Below are positions 44,601-55,914 of a stretch of DNA of 64,000 bases, piece by piece. A program made the translations under genes and the position numbers. The notes under the pieces were generated by a model. That model saw only the letters and a program-made list of their open reading frames with translations. It did not search any database and was not told where the DNA came from. This DNA is from Lactuca virosa. Taxonomy: Eukaryota; Streptophyta; Magnoliopsida; Asterales; Asteraceae. The stretch is taken from positions 370,229,564 to 370,293,563 of the forward strand of contig CAKMRJ010000001.1 in NCBI GenBank assembly GCA_928212115.1. The letters run 5' to 3'. Numbering within the stretch: position 1 is the first letter of the stretch; every line of letters starts with the position of its first letter.

Positions 44601-47600
44601 ATAATCATTGACTTCTTCTGGACATAATCAAGAAATCCAGAAAGAACACTTGCATTTGACTTTTCCTGGTTAGGGACAATATTATATTGCACTAATGGAA
44701 AATTCATCATGCAGGTGTTCCTCTTAGGGCAGGTTTATATGGAGAAAACAGTGCACCAAGTTCAGCTGATGGGATCAAGAATCAGGTGGATGGTAGTTTC
44801 TAATTCCACATAATTATGAGGCCATAAAGAAAATAGCAGGTCCTGGTAATAACAATGCACGTATTATTATTATTATTTTTTTGAAACAGGGGGAGGGAAA
44901 TGAAAAGATCCCATGTGATGAGTTTAGTGGACTTCCTGGGCTTGATGAATTTGCTCCTCTGAATGAGAGTGATTTCTTGGAGGCTGAGAAAATGAGATCC
45001 AGTGATGAAGCTTCCTGTGGCTTTGAGGAGTTCCAGCTGTTTGAGTCTTCCCTATACAATTTCACTACTTCTGTTAGAGACTTCTTTCTGCCACCTGAAA
45101 GACTAAAGTTTGGTCTAGTCTCTGAGAGATCACTAATTTCATCTTTAGGTGTTGTTGGAGATACCAGTTCATGGTTGATGATGCTTTACTCTGCTGGATG
45201 TCCTAACTGTGCAAAGGTTTTCAAAGAAGGGAGTGATTTTAAAAGAATTATACAGAATAATGAATCACCTGTTATGGAGGTAAGTAAAAAAGAAACAGAT
45301 CCTTAGTTTGTTATCATTCTTGTATTGATTTCTTGATTGATATTGAATATGCAGCTCAAAGGTGATGAGTATGATTTTGATCCTGGTTTACCTTCAGATA
45401 GGCCATCAGTACTCCTTTTCATTGACAGATCATCTCATTCCTTGAAGATCAGAAGTAAAAGCACGGAATCTCTTACTATTTTTAGAGAACTCGCTTTGGA
45501 CAATCATACTCCATCTAAAATGAATGCTCAAAACATTGTCAATCCTTATAAACCTTTATTTGTTTCCCAGCATCCTAAGCTAAAGATGTCAACATCATCT
45601 AAGGTAACTGCACTAAAAGACAAAATCTATATCATGGCCATGAAGGAAGGTAAACATATTACTTTTGACGATGTTGCTTCAAATTTGCAAGGTAGTTCCT
45701 TGCAAGAAGTCTTGGCACAAGTTCTTCAGAAGAAAAAAGAAACAAAATTAAGTTCACTTGCTAAAGATGTAGGCTTCCAGCTACTCTCTGATGATATTGA
45801 TATCACAATGTCAGAAACAGATGTTCAATCTGATGATGATAAGCTGGAAGAACTGTCTATTAAAGATGTGGACTTACCAGGTTTTAACTCTTCTTTTTTC
45901 TTTGTCGATGGACAATTTCGGTTACTTGAAGGGTTATCAGGCATTTTGAAGATTCCATCATTGGTGATTATTGATCCTCTTTCACATCAACATTATGTCT
46001 ACCCTGAAGAGGCTGATTTTAGCTATTCTTCTCTATCTGCCTTTCTCCACAAGTTTCTGAATGGAAGTCTTGTACCATATCAACGGTCTAAGTCTGTTGT
46101 TTCTGACTCTAAGGAGGCCCCACGTCCTCCATTTGTTAATCAAGATTTTCATGAGGTGGATTCTATACCACGTGTCAGTGCTCTTACATTTATGGAGTTG
46201 GTTGTTGGCAATGGCAACCACTCTGGTTCTCATGACAATGCTTGGAAGAAGGATGTATTGGTGCTTTTTACTAGTAGTTGGTGTGGGTTTTGTCTAAGGG
46301 CAGAACTTGTGGTTCGTGAGGTATATCAGGCATTCAAGGGTTATGGCAATATTGTAAAAAGTCAATTCAAGAATGAGCAATCCTCATCAAGAAATGGTAA
46401 GTCATAGATTGGCATTTTTATTTTCATTTGTATAACTTTCTGTTTTTAAGTGCTAAATGTTTGGCCACATGAACAATGCAATCATTTTGCTAAGGAAGGT
46501 TAAATGTGTTGCAGATGACATAAATAATACTGTATTGAAGCTTCCAGTGATCTATATGATGGATTGCACAGAAAATGACTGTAGTTCACTACTCCAGTCA
46601 TCAACTAAGGTACTTGTTTATCCCTTGCTTTTGGTTATTGTACATATTTGTAAATTCAATTCAAAATTTAGGTCTGTGTATATCATGTTCCATGTTAGAA
46701 GCATGGGATATCATGTTTACATCTATGTAATGTTGATTAAATGTTCATTTCTATGTTGTACTTAGATTTCATGTCTTGTATCTGTATCAGTTCTTAGTAG
46801 AACCTTTTTTTAACAATGGAGTCTTATTAGAATTCATCAGTAACTTTATTTATTTCAAAATTTTATGCATATTGATGTGGTCTGGATATGCAGAGGGATC
46901 TTTACCCATCTCTGCTGTTATATCCAGCAGAAAGGAAGGAAGCAATCTCTTATGATGGGGAAACCTCAGTATTTAATGTCATCAAGTTTATTGCTGATCA
47001 AGGTGGTGATTCTCATTGGATTTACAAGGAGCGAGGTAATTATTGGTCAAACTTTTTTATGTTCTTATGTTCTGTAGCTCTTATTCTCACCTGAAATTCT
47101 ATCATAGGGGCCATAGTGAGATCATGTTAGATGCAAAACATTTTCAATACTTCACTATTTTGATATTCAATCTTCCATTCAAGCAGATGATTCATTGTAC
47201 TTTCTATGATTTAGGTATATTATGGACTGAAGCTGAACAGGGAGCATGGAATGAGAAACCATTTAAGGATCCATCAGAACCTGTAACAACATATGAGGAC
47301 ATTTCACTCTCAAAGGAAAGCAATGAGATTCTACTAAAAGACAGGTCCTATTCCTATACACACAAGTCAGACACCAAAAACAACATCGTACCTCACACAC
47401 CATACGACCCCGCTAAATCTGTACAAGAAATACTACCTGGTTCCATACTTGTTGCAACCCAAAAGCTTCAGAGTATATATCCATTTGCCAAATCCAAAAT
47501 CCTCATTGTGAAAGTCAACACAACTACCGGATTTCAAGGTCTGATCATCAACAAACATATCAGTTGGGACACCATCACACAACTCGAGGAAGGGTTGGAT

Positions 47601-47912
47601 TCCCTGAAAGAGGCACCACTATCTTACGGTGGTCCTGTCATAGCACGTGAACTCCCACTTGTTTCCTTAACTCGAGAATCTTCCGGAAATGATGAACACC
47701 CTGAAGTTCTACCAGACATCTACTTCCTTGACCAATGGGCCACAATCAATTTAATACAAAATCTCAAGTTACACAATCGCTCCATGACCGACTACTGGTT
47801 TTTTGTGGGGTATTCATCATGGGGGTGGACCCAACTTTTTGATGAGATTGCTGATGGATCATGGAATATAGTTAGTGGTACAGACCATAAGTTTGTTTGG
47901 CCAATGACATGA
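41649..47912 (+). CDS. Thioredoxin-like and AlgH/YqgE (DUF179) domain protein, 1024 aa
   Basis: Eight exons by eye: 41649-41886, 43402-43800, 44715-44785, 44890-45279, 45355-46396, 46515-46609, 46894-47035, 47215-47912. All introns are GT-AG and the sum (3075 nt) is divisible by three. The N-terminus has a hydrophobic signal (ELLPLLLFCLVLSLSFSTHS, residues 19-38), so the protein probably enters the secretory pathway. Residues about 71-150 look like a thioredoxin fold with WSGES in place of CxxC. Further thioredoxin-like parts carry CPNC (Cys340, Cys343) and WCGFC (Cys676, Cys679). The C-terminus (about 872-1020) is an AlgH/YqgE domain with YGGPV and VGYSSWGWTQL. From memory it matches Arabidopsis At3g19780. 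The redox role is inferred from the CxxC pairs; AlgH function in plants is not known to me. The gene converges on the YceD-like gene. Confidence 0.9.
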
Positions 47913-48186
47913 TATCCTTTTCATGGTTAACATTAGATGAGCTGTACATAGGATTAAGTTATCCCCATTAATCTTTTTTTGCTTCTAAGATGGTCAACAC
48001 ATAAATGTTGTTTTGTCTTCATGAACATTGATTTTCATAATTACAATTAGATAGCAATTTGAAATGCTGGATATTACTTGTCACACTTCTTTCCGCTGTT
48101 CATTTTCTAATGGTAGTTGGAAACTTATGTGTCATTTTGTCTTGTATAGTTGATTCTTTGGAGATAAAGAAAGGTAGATGATTAGC

Positions 48187-48239
<53 letters not shown>

Positions 48240-48730
48240 TATTTATTATGTATAGAATATTTTTGTGTATACATCATACAGATATAGAAAACAAGATGAA
48301 AGAAGATATATACAAATGGCAACATTGCAGCCTAAAATTTGGAGCTACAAATTTTTTTCTTTTTCTTCTTCTGTTTGCAGGAGTGCTCGAAAAGATTTTC
48401 TGGGCTTCATATAGATCTGATACAGAACTGGATGGTTAGATAAATCGTGTTTCATTTGTGTATCTGAATATCTGTTTAATGAACATAACATATTTGAATA
48501 TGATGAATAAATAACTAACCATATAATGTTTTTATTGATACAATTTTTTTAGCTCTAATAATTTGGACCACCTCTTATCAACAGTTGTAGTCTTTGCCTT
48601 GTTAAGATCTGCAAATAGAAGTAAAGATCTGGAAATAAGAGGTTTGATCTACCAACATAATGTACATTGCACTGTTTCTTTCTTTTTTTGGTGTATGGTT
48701 GTGGCAATCACTTATTCAAAATTTCACTGC
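47913..48730. other. Intergenic region between convergent genes
   Basis: Presumed 3' UTRs of both neighbours and a (TA)n microsatellite. At 48361-48440 a TTTGCAG-led, exon-like stretch ends in TAG but joins neither gene in a way I can support. Confidence 0.6.
48189..48237. repeat. (AT)n microsatellite
   Basis: About 49 bp of AT between the two convergent genes. Confidence 0.95.
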
Positions 48731-49930
48731 TTAGTACTTACTAATTAATCCGAGTTCTGATTTCTCACAAAAATCTGAACATGTTTCCTGCAAACACATG
48801 GCACAAATTGTATAATTGTTGAGTTTGAAATTAAGAAGTAAGATATTATATTTGACACAAAAAGGTCAAGTGTAGATTGTTTTGGAGGACAAGTAGAGTA
48901 GTATAGTACATTCACAGAAGTAGTGAGCCTAATATTGTCTTGTATTAACGTGTCAAGATCTGCTTCACATCCAGGCTTCACATAGATCACCTGCAAGACA
49001 TCAATGTCTTCAGTCCTCCTTTCTGTGTATATGTTAAGAGAGAGATATCTATAAATGCGTACACATACATCTTATGTATGCAAAAACACAAACATATAGA
49101 TATATACATTTATTTATAAATTATATATATAGACAGAGAGAGGGAGGGAGATACTGATGGATCATCGCCGCCAATTTCAGGTAGTTGATTCGAGTCACCA
49201 TCTTTGTTGGATGATAGAACCCACACATTGAAGCTGGAAGTAATCTGACAATAAATTTTAGATCACTTTAGAACAATAATAACAGAAGCACATTTTATGT
49301 GCCTTTTCTACCATGACACACAAAAGTACCTTTCTGCAATAAGGAGAAGAGCAGTTGCTACACTTTCTGGTAAATGATGTGTCAATTGTCCCATCGACTG
49401 AAAGTCCAAACCCTGCATGCTGATCAAACATATCTTATTCAATCGATGACGTAATTCAGTGCATGCCAAAACACAGTACAAGTGTACAACTGTCACGTTA
49501 TAAGTATAGTAGAGACTAGAGAGAGAAGAGAGACCCTATGAATAGATAGGGACACGAAGACTCGTGCATCATTAGGATCACCAACTTCAACTAGATCTTG
49601 CAAACGTAGGTCTCGAAGTGAGAAGCTATAGTCAGCATTCCAGTTTCCCTGCCATTTCCCTTCTGCTGTTGATATTCGTATCAGCCTTCTTCCTACCTTT
49701 TTCCCTATCTGAACAACACAACACTCTAGATTATTACTCATTCCATAGATTTTTGTAATTTTAGAAACTTGCGTTCAAGAGCCATGCAAACAAATAATTA
49801 GAATAATTACCAGTGGGGGTGGGGTATGGTTTCTTTGAATGGAAGCAGAAAGCGTGTATCTGGAGAATTTGAGTGATTTGGTGTGTGTTGAGAGAGGAGA
49901 TGCTAAGGTTCCTGAAATGCAGTGTCCCAT
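48731..49930 (-). CDS. YceD-like (DUF177) plastid rRNA accumulation protein, 203 aa
   Basis: Six exons on the minus strand by eye: 49930-49811, 49708-49535, 49419-49330, 49244-49155, 48990-48910, 48787-48731. All are GT-AG and phase 0; 612 nt in all. The start ATG at 49930 gives a Ser/Thr-rich, acid-free N-terminus (SPLSTHTKSLKFSRYTLSAS) like a chloroplast transit peptide. The DUF177 core follows: RLIRISTAEGKW, DYSFSLRDLRLQDLVE, FGLSVDGTIDTSFTRKCSNC and YVKPGCEADLDTLIQD. Cys118, Cys121 and Cys126 plus Cys166 may bind metal. Bacterial YceD and its plant relatives are needed for 23S rRNA accumulation. From memory it matches Arabidopsis At3g19800 (YCED homolog 2). The exon 3 acceptor was set at ATCAG|CATGCAGGG because it keeps phase and similarity; a nearer CAG would break the frame. 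Confidence 0.88.
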
Positions 49931-50832
49931 CTTTTGGTGCACTGGGCGACCTTATCTACCGGCTTTATGTAGCTCAGCAACATGTGGTGCATCTCTTTCG
50001 TCAAAATTACTAGAAGCCCTTCAAGTTTGGCCAAATTTGCAAAAAGATACCTCTTTCTCCCAATAGTTAGGGGGAATTCAAAACTAGATATGCGGATATT
50101 AGACATATAATACTGGATCCATATTCAGAATTTTGGATAGTGACTAAGATATTACTTCGGATATCCGAAATTTTGGATAAAAAATGGAATACGGAAATTT
50201 CTATATTAACTTATCTTTTACATAAGTTAATCACGTATTTCTTTTTTGTACGATTTAAAGTCACCAAATTTTACACAACTTATCAGTTTTATATTTGGGA
50301 CGCCTATGAAAGAAAAAAAACCATTAAAAATATACCTCCATTAAGTGTCTTTAATTGTTTAAACAGGATATTTGGATCATTACAAAACAAAATATAATTA
50401 CATAGGAAAAGTTACACATTAAGAAAATAATATTTTGGAATTTTTGATCAAAATTTTGAGTTCACATACTTTTTTAAAAACTATGGAAAAGTAATTTTCC
50501 AAGCTCAATTGAACCTTCGAGATAAACCAAACAAGAATAAAGTTGGGTAAATGTATGGATATAATGTTCGGTCATATGACATTGTTACATTACAAAAAAT
50601 TATATAGAATAGATGTGTGGATATAATGTTTGGTCATATGACATTGTTGTAGTACAAAAAATTATATATAACTGAAAACGTAAGAATAAATATGAGTCAT
50701 TTTTTTAATTAAAAACACAAAATAATGTTAATATAAATAAAAAACAAGTAAAAAACCCATCCCATTTATTCCCCCACCTCACCCCACTCACTCACTCACT
50801 CACTCACTCACACACACACACATCAATTGCTC
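49931..50832. other. Upstream region of the YceD-like gene; AT-rich spacer
   Basis: No gene recognised. The plus frame at 49839-50066 and the minus frame at 49903-50106 are shadows of the first exon and its leader. A 45-bp motif (ATGTTTGGTCATATGACATTGTT) occurs twice at 50560-50650. Confidence 0.6.
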
Positions 50833-50840
50833 CCCAAGAC

Positions 50841-51036
50841 TAGGGGTGAGCAAACCCGAACCAAGAAACCGAGAAACCGACCAGAACCGAAGCCGAAACA
50901 AAACCGACGGTTAGGGTTTGAATTTTTTAAAAACCGAAAAATCAGTTTCGGTTTCGGTTTTTACCCTGAAACCAACCCATCCAAACCGAGAACCGACCCA
51001 CACAAGAAACTGACAAACCGACTCAAGAAACCGCCC

Positions 51037-51076
<40 letters not shown>

Positions 51077-51612
51077 GACACACACACATTAAAAAAACAA
51101 CCCTAAAAGAAAAGAGTCGTTCTCACTTGAGTCGCTTCTCACTTTCTCAGTTGGGTTTAGCAATCTTTCCTTCTATTAATCAGTAAAAGGCCAAGAGCCT
51201 AAGAGATAGGAAACATTTTTATCAGGCCTGATTTCATTTTTTCCTTAACTTTTAGATTTATGGTTTAGTTAATACTAAGAATGCGATATAATCTGTTATA
51301 GATTTAGGTCCTTTTATTGATCAGGAACACGAAGTCAAAGTTGACAAACTGTAATAATTTTTTTCTATGGTTATGATTGCATTTTTTGTGGTGTTTTTTG
51401 AAGTATTTAACTTCTTGCTTCATTTTTGGAAAATAGGTTAAAACCCAAAACCCATGGGTAAACCTAGAACCCGTGAGTATATGGGTTGAACCCAAGAAAC
51501 CGGAAAACTGACTCCAGAACCCAGGAAACCGAACCGACCAAAAACCGACCATTTATGGGTTGAGTCCGGTTTGGGTCCAAAACCGACCCAAACCGAACCA
51601 TGCACATCCCTA
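50841..51612. mobile_element. hAT-like non-autonomous element (MITE), 772 bp
   Basis: Perfect 8-bp duplication CCCAAGAC at 50833-50840 and 51613-51620. Terminal inverted repeats TAGGGGTGAGCAAA and, from the right, TAGGGATGTGCATG. The inside is rich in GAACCGAAACC-type repeats and has a (TA)n(CA)n tract at 51037-51080, much like the element at 38577. No transposase frame. Confidence 0.9.
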
Positions 51613-51620
51613 CCCAAGAC

Positions 51621-51894
51621 CACCGGAGCGCCATCGGCAATCGAACCAAAGGAACGACCAGACCACCACTGGAATGTTGTCTCTCCATTTTCTACGGATC
51701 TATTTACACCTCTTTGATTTGTCTTCACTCGTTCTCTTCGTCGGAAACCTCCACCCTCCACCTCTCCTCTTCCTGAACGACCTTCATTAGCCTCTGCTCT
51801 TCCTGAACCGCATCTCTCTGATAGTTCTGAAACAAAAGTCACCTAATATGAAACAAAAAGTACCAGATCTGAATCAAAAAGTCACCGATCTAAC
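51621..51894. other. Unassigned segment
   Basis: Continues the sequence split by the hAT-like element. The minus frame (51842-51438) crosses the MITE border and is not credible. Possibly LTR leader sequence of the fragment that follows. Confidence 0.4.
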
Positions 51895-52629
51895 AGGGTC
51901 GAAGGCACCAATGCCGACCCTTTTCGGATTTGTATCCGAGTTTATTGCATGTTGATATGCTTAGTGACCTGTTAGGTCGGTATCCTGGTATATAGGATGA
52001 TGCTATGTTAGTGACTTGTTAGGTCGGTATCCTTGTATATAAGATGATGATATGATTAGTGATCTGTTTGATCGGTCTGACTGTTTGTATATGCTAGCAT
52101 TTGATATTATGTGTTGATTGTGTGATTGGGGATGGGTTGAGGCGGTCCTGCTTTGTGCTGAAGGCCAACAAACCTAGGGCAGACCGGATAGACTGCAAAC
52201 CCGGTAAGGGCGTACTAGTCAGACCGGAGGCCCGACGAGCGGTCCGGATAGGCTGAAGGCCCGTGAGGCGGTCCAGACGTGCCAATGGCTCGGAGAGCGG
52301 TCCAGATAGGCTGATGGCCCTGCAAGGCGGTCCAGTCAGGCTGATGGCTCAGTATGCATGCTGTTTATTTGCTATGACATGGTTATGTTGTATGGCGTTG
52401 GTATTTTGGGGGAACTCACTAAACTTCGGGCTTACAATTTTGGATTTTGTTTCTGGTACCTCAGATGATCGCGGGAAGGCGAATGCGTGATCGTGCACCT
52501 CCTCATATTTTATGATTTGATTTCTGGGATACTCTGACATGAAACTATTTTGAAAACATTTTGTAATAACTTATGGTTTTTGAATGCTTGAAAAAGTTTT
52601 AAATTGGCTTGAACTTTATGAATGTTACA
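51895..52629 (+). mobile_element. LTR fragment related to element B (plus orientation)
   Basis: From GGGTCGAAGGCACCAATGCC to GAATGTTACA. The right half is the plus-strand counterpart of B's LTR end (AAAAAGTTTTAAATTGGCTTGAA; compare the reverse complement of 3264-3310). It includes GGGGGAACTCACTAAAC (52409) and a hairpin-rich stretch of GGCTGAAGGCCC / GGCGGTCCAGA units (52140-52345). Upstream LTR parts and any partner LTR are missing. Confidence 0.75.
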
Positions 52630-52630
52630 T

Positions 52631-52709
52631 CAGCATTCTTCATTTTCAGCCATTTCACTTTGAGATGAATAAAAATACTATTGCATTCATTAAGTGTTTG
52701 AAGTCCTTT
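52631..52709 (+). repeat. Left arm of a long inverted repeat
   Basis: CAGCATTCTTCATTTTCAGC... matches the reverse complement of 55225-55303 over about 79 bp with roughly one or two mismatches. No clear target duplication at the outer ends. Confidence 0.88.
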
Positions 52710-55224
52710 CATAAAATAGATGAATCACAACTGATTATTAAATGAATGAAGTATAAAACATATTTATTACTTGTATGATATGTTTTTTTCTCACTTTTCT
52801 TTATAGTGTAATTTTTTCGAATGTTTTAGGCTTTTATACAAGTATAATTTGAGCTTATTAGTTTCACACTCAGTAGATAACCATAAATGTAGTTGCATAG
52901 CATTTTTTTTTGGTATTTGCTACCTGGTTCATGTTGCTCCAAAAAGAACTTCAAACATTTTCAATCAATCTGTGTGATAAAGTTCCTTCCCAACATGTAA
53001 TGTTCCTGTTTTTGGACAACAATTACAATTGACATGATCTCTTTTCATAAATTGGCTTAAAGTGATTTCTGATACCAATTTGCTAAGAATTAGTTGCACA
53101 ATAGAAAATTAACGATAAAATACATATTGGATTAAATAAAAAACAACTCTCAATGAAAAGATTAATGCAAAACCCTGACAGTTCGAGAAACTAGTCCCCA
53201 CGTAGTAAAATATCATATAACAATTTAAGAATGAATCTCCCTTATTCCTCCACTATTTTGAATACTACTTGTTGTAACAAACTCTCAAAGACAATTCAAC
53301 AAACTACCATTCCACTAACAATATATATTATTTTGTATTTATTTATCCCAATTTTACCACATCTAGAATATGTAAACTTAATTGGTGGCCTAGAAAATAC
53401 TAATGAGCATACACCAACTAAGTGTGGCATAATACTATGCTAGGCCGACACGAGATAATAGTATTGGAACAACATATGGATTGTTTGATAGTTGTTGACT
53501 GAGTTAGTGTTGATTGAGTTAGAACTTCTGACTGAGTCCACATCTAATTGAAACCATGTTGTTTAAATTTATCTCTGACTGACTGTTATGAATGATGAAA
53601 AATGATCATATTACCCTTATGTTGTCTCAAGAAACAAACATATACATATACTACCTTTCAAGATTTTTTGCATAACAAATAACACACATTCTATGATCAT
53701 GGATATGGTATTTTTAATATAACAACAAAAAACCAATCAAATTACCATAACTAGTTCAAAAATTGGTTACTAAAACTAACTAACTAACACACACAAGGCA
53801 AAAGTGATGGCTCTTAAATATAACATTGAAGTGATAGCTCATCTTTAGGGACCTTAAGTTATACTCTGGATAAACTTTTCTGTTCCAACATGCCTTGAAC
53901 CCGTGACACACTCATAACATTACATTACATGTTCCTCTAATTATCACATCATCTTCAAAAGCAAAAAAAAAAAAAAAAAGAAAGAAAGAAAAGAAAAACA
54001 TAAGTTAACATCAACCCATCAAGATAATGTCATAAGATTTATACAATACAATGATAAACAACATTTTAGTTCATAAGTTTAACAAACCATAGAGGCATAG
54101 ACTCTTATAATTCCAATAAAAAATTCTACAACATGTTTTTAGCATAGATGATTACCCGGGCTGATGAAGCAACCACTCTCTCACGATTTCCTAATTTTCT
54201 GTATTGTCTGTCAACATGTTTATGGCATCCCATGTGCACCACTCCTTTAAACAATGATTTTCTTTATCATTGTGACATTGCTTCATAATTAAAGTCAAGT
54301 TGTGTTTCTTTCTCAGTAAAGTCTGCATATATTTTTTCTTGCAACAACAGTTTGCTAAAATTGCAATTAGATCACACTTGAACCCTTTATAAGGTCAAGG
54401 CTGGTGCACTTCCTTACTTTTTACACTACTTTTTAGCTACCCATCCCCAATGATTTTGAGGGTAGCAAGAAAAGATCAACAATACCAAAAATGCAATCAG
54501 AGAGTGGTTACCCATCGTATCCCATTTAATTTTTATATCATGGATATGACCTTTTCCACAAAACTATGCTCTAATTGAATACGCCTTCTTCCCAAAAATA
54601 TGTGCTCTTTTTGAAACAAAAATAACATTTGGAACCAAACTCTATCTTTTTATGCACTTCCTTTTCCATATCTCCTAAAACAAGTATGAGTTATTCGTTC
54701 ATGGAAATAGCAAAATAGAAACCTTCGATTGGCTTAGGTGAAGAATCGAGTTTGCATAGACATTGGTTGTTTGAATCGTTGATTTCAAAAGAAAGACTTT
54801 GAACCCACTTCTAGATTTCCCAAAAAAGAAATTTCTTATAACTTTAGCTTGAATAAACAAACAAATATATAAAAAACGATTGAAAGAAAATCACACATGA
54901 GAAAGACGACAGAAGAAGGAGGAAGAAGCTGTGGAGGCGGCGTGCGTTCGTTGTTTGTCAATTTCCTCAGTTTGTTCCCAATCATTCACATTTCTCTGGT
55001 AGACCGAATTAGATGAAAATAATGGACCCAGTCCCAAGTTTGGATAGAGTCCAAGGTTTTAGATGGTATAACAAACATGTTGATTGAAGTTTTTGGACCT
55101 AGTCCACATTTGGACCGATTAGAAGTCAAATCAAACACACCCATAATACCACTAAGTTTAATTTTAACCCGGTTTAAAAGCTTAGTAAGCATTTTTAAGG
55201 GAGAATCAAGGCTAAGTATACAAG
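52710..55224. other. 2.5-kb segment between inverted-repeat arms
   Basis: AT-rich with no convincing gene. At about 53067-53082 TTTCTGATACCAATTTG resembles a reversed iMet primer site. A poly-A/GAAA tract lies at 53962-53997. The region 53460-55140 has TGTTTGAT-type sequence at both sides and may be another non-autonomous DNA element. Confidence 0.5.
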
Positions 55225-55303
55225 AAAGGACTTCAAACACTTAATGAATGCAATAGTATTTATATTCATCTCAAAGTGAAATGGCTGAAAATGAAGAATG
55301 CTG
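55225..55303 (-). repeat. Right arm of a long inverted repeat
   Basis: Reverse complement of 52631-52709. Confidence 0.88.
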
Positions 55304-55914
55304 GTCTTATTTACACTTGGCCTTCTAGACAAGAAATTAGGGGACACATTCCAACATTCGAAACTAAGTCATATATCCAGATAATTCTAAGTGTTTGGTG
55401 GGGTTGATCATATTGAATCAAGCCATAAACTTTGGGCCGTAAACACTAGCAAATACTAGGAATTAGGATCATCTCCAACCTTCTTTCTTCTCACTGTTTT
55501 GTTTTTGTACATGGGCATTTTATTAAGGAACTTAGGTATTTCAAATTAAGAGAGTACCATGTCAATTGCATTTTTTAGCTTCTCGGATCTCTATTTTATT
55601 AAGCTTAATATAAGATAGGCTTTTTAATCGTTGATTTAGAAAATAGGTTTCCACAATAGATATCGTCTGAAAACTTGTTCCTTTTAAGTATGATATGCAA
55701 CTTTCATCTTTATTGACCGGGTTATCTTCTAAAAACCATTTAAGTTGTGGATGAGAAACCCAGCTAACTATAAATTGATGAGAAATTGGTGGGGATTAAA
55801 TCAATAAAACCTTATAAAACATGAAATGATGTATATATATAAAACACTAAAAATGATATAAATCTCTAGTATGCAACATAAAAAACAAGTCAACCTTTGT
55901 ATGTGGTATATATT
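55304..55914. other. Downstream region of the DHHC gene
   Basis: Presumed 3' UTR near 55914 and intergenic sequence. Nothing else recognised. Confidence 0.6.

Noticed and set aside
48361..48440. Extra exon of the thioredoxin/AlgH gene
   Set aside because: TTTGCAG and a short open stretch are present, but the gene already ends in a stop at 47912 with a complete AlgH domain.
51438..51842. 134-aa minus-strand ORF
   Set aside because: Crosses the border of the hAT-like element and consists partly of GGTTCGG repeats.
53067..53082. Reversed LTR primer site TTTCTGATACCAATTTG
   Set aside because: No LTR border or paired LTR was found next to it.
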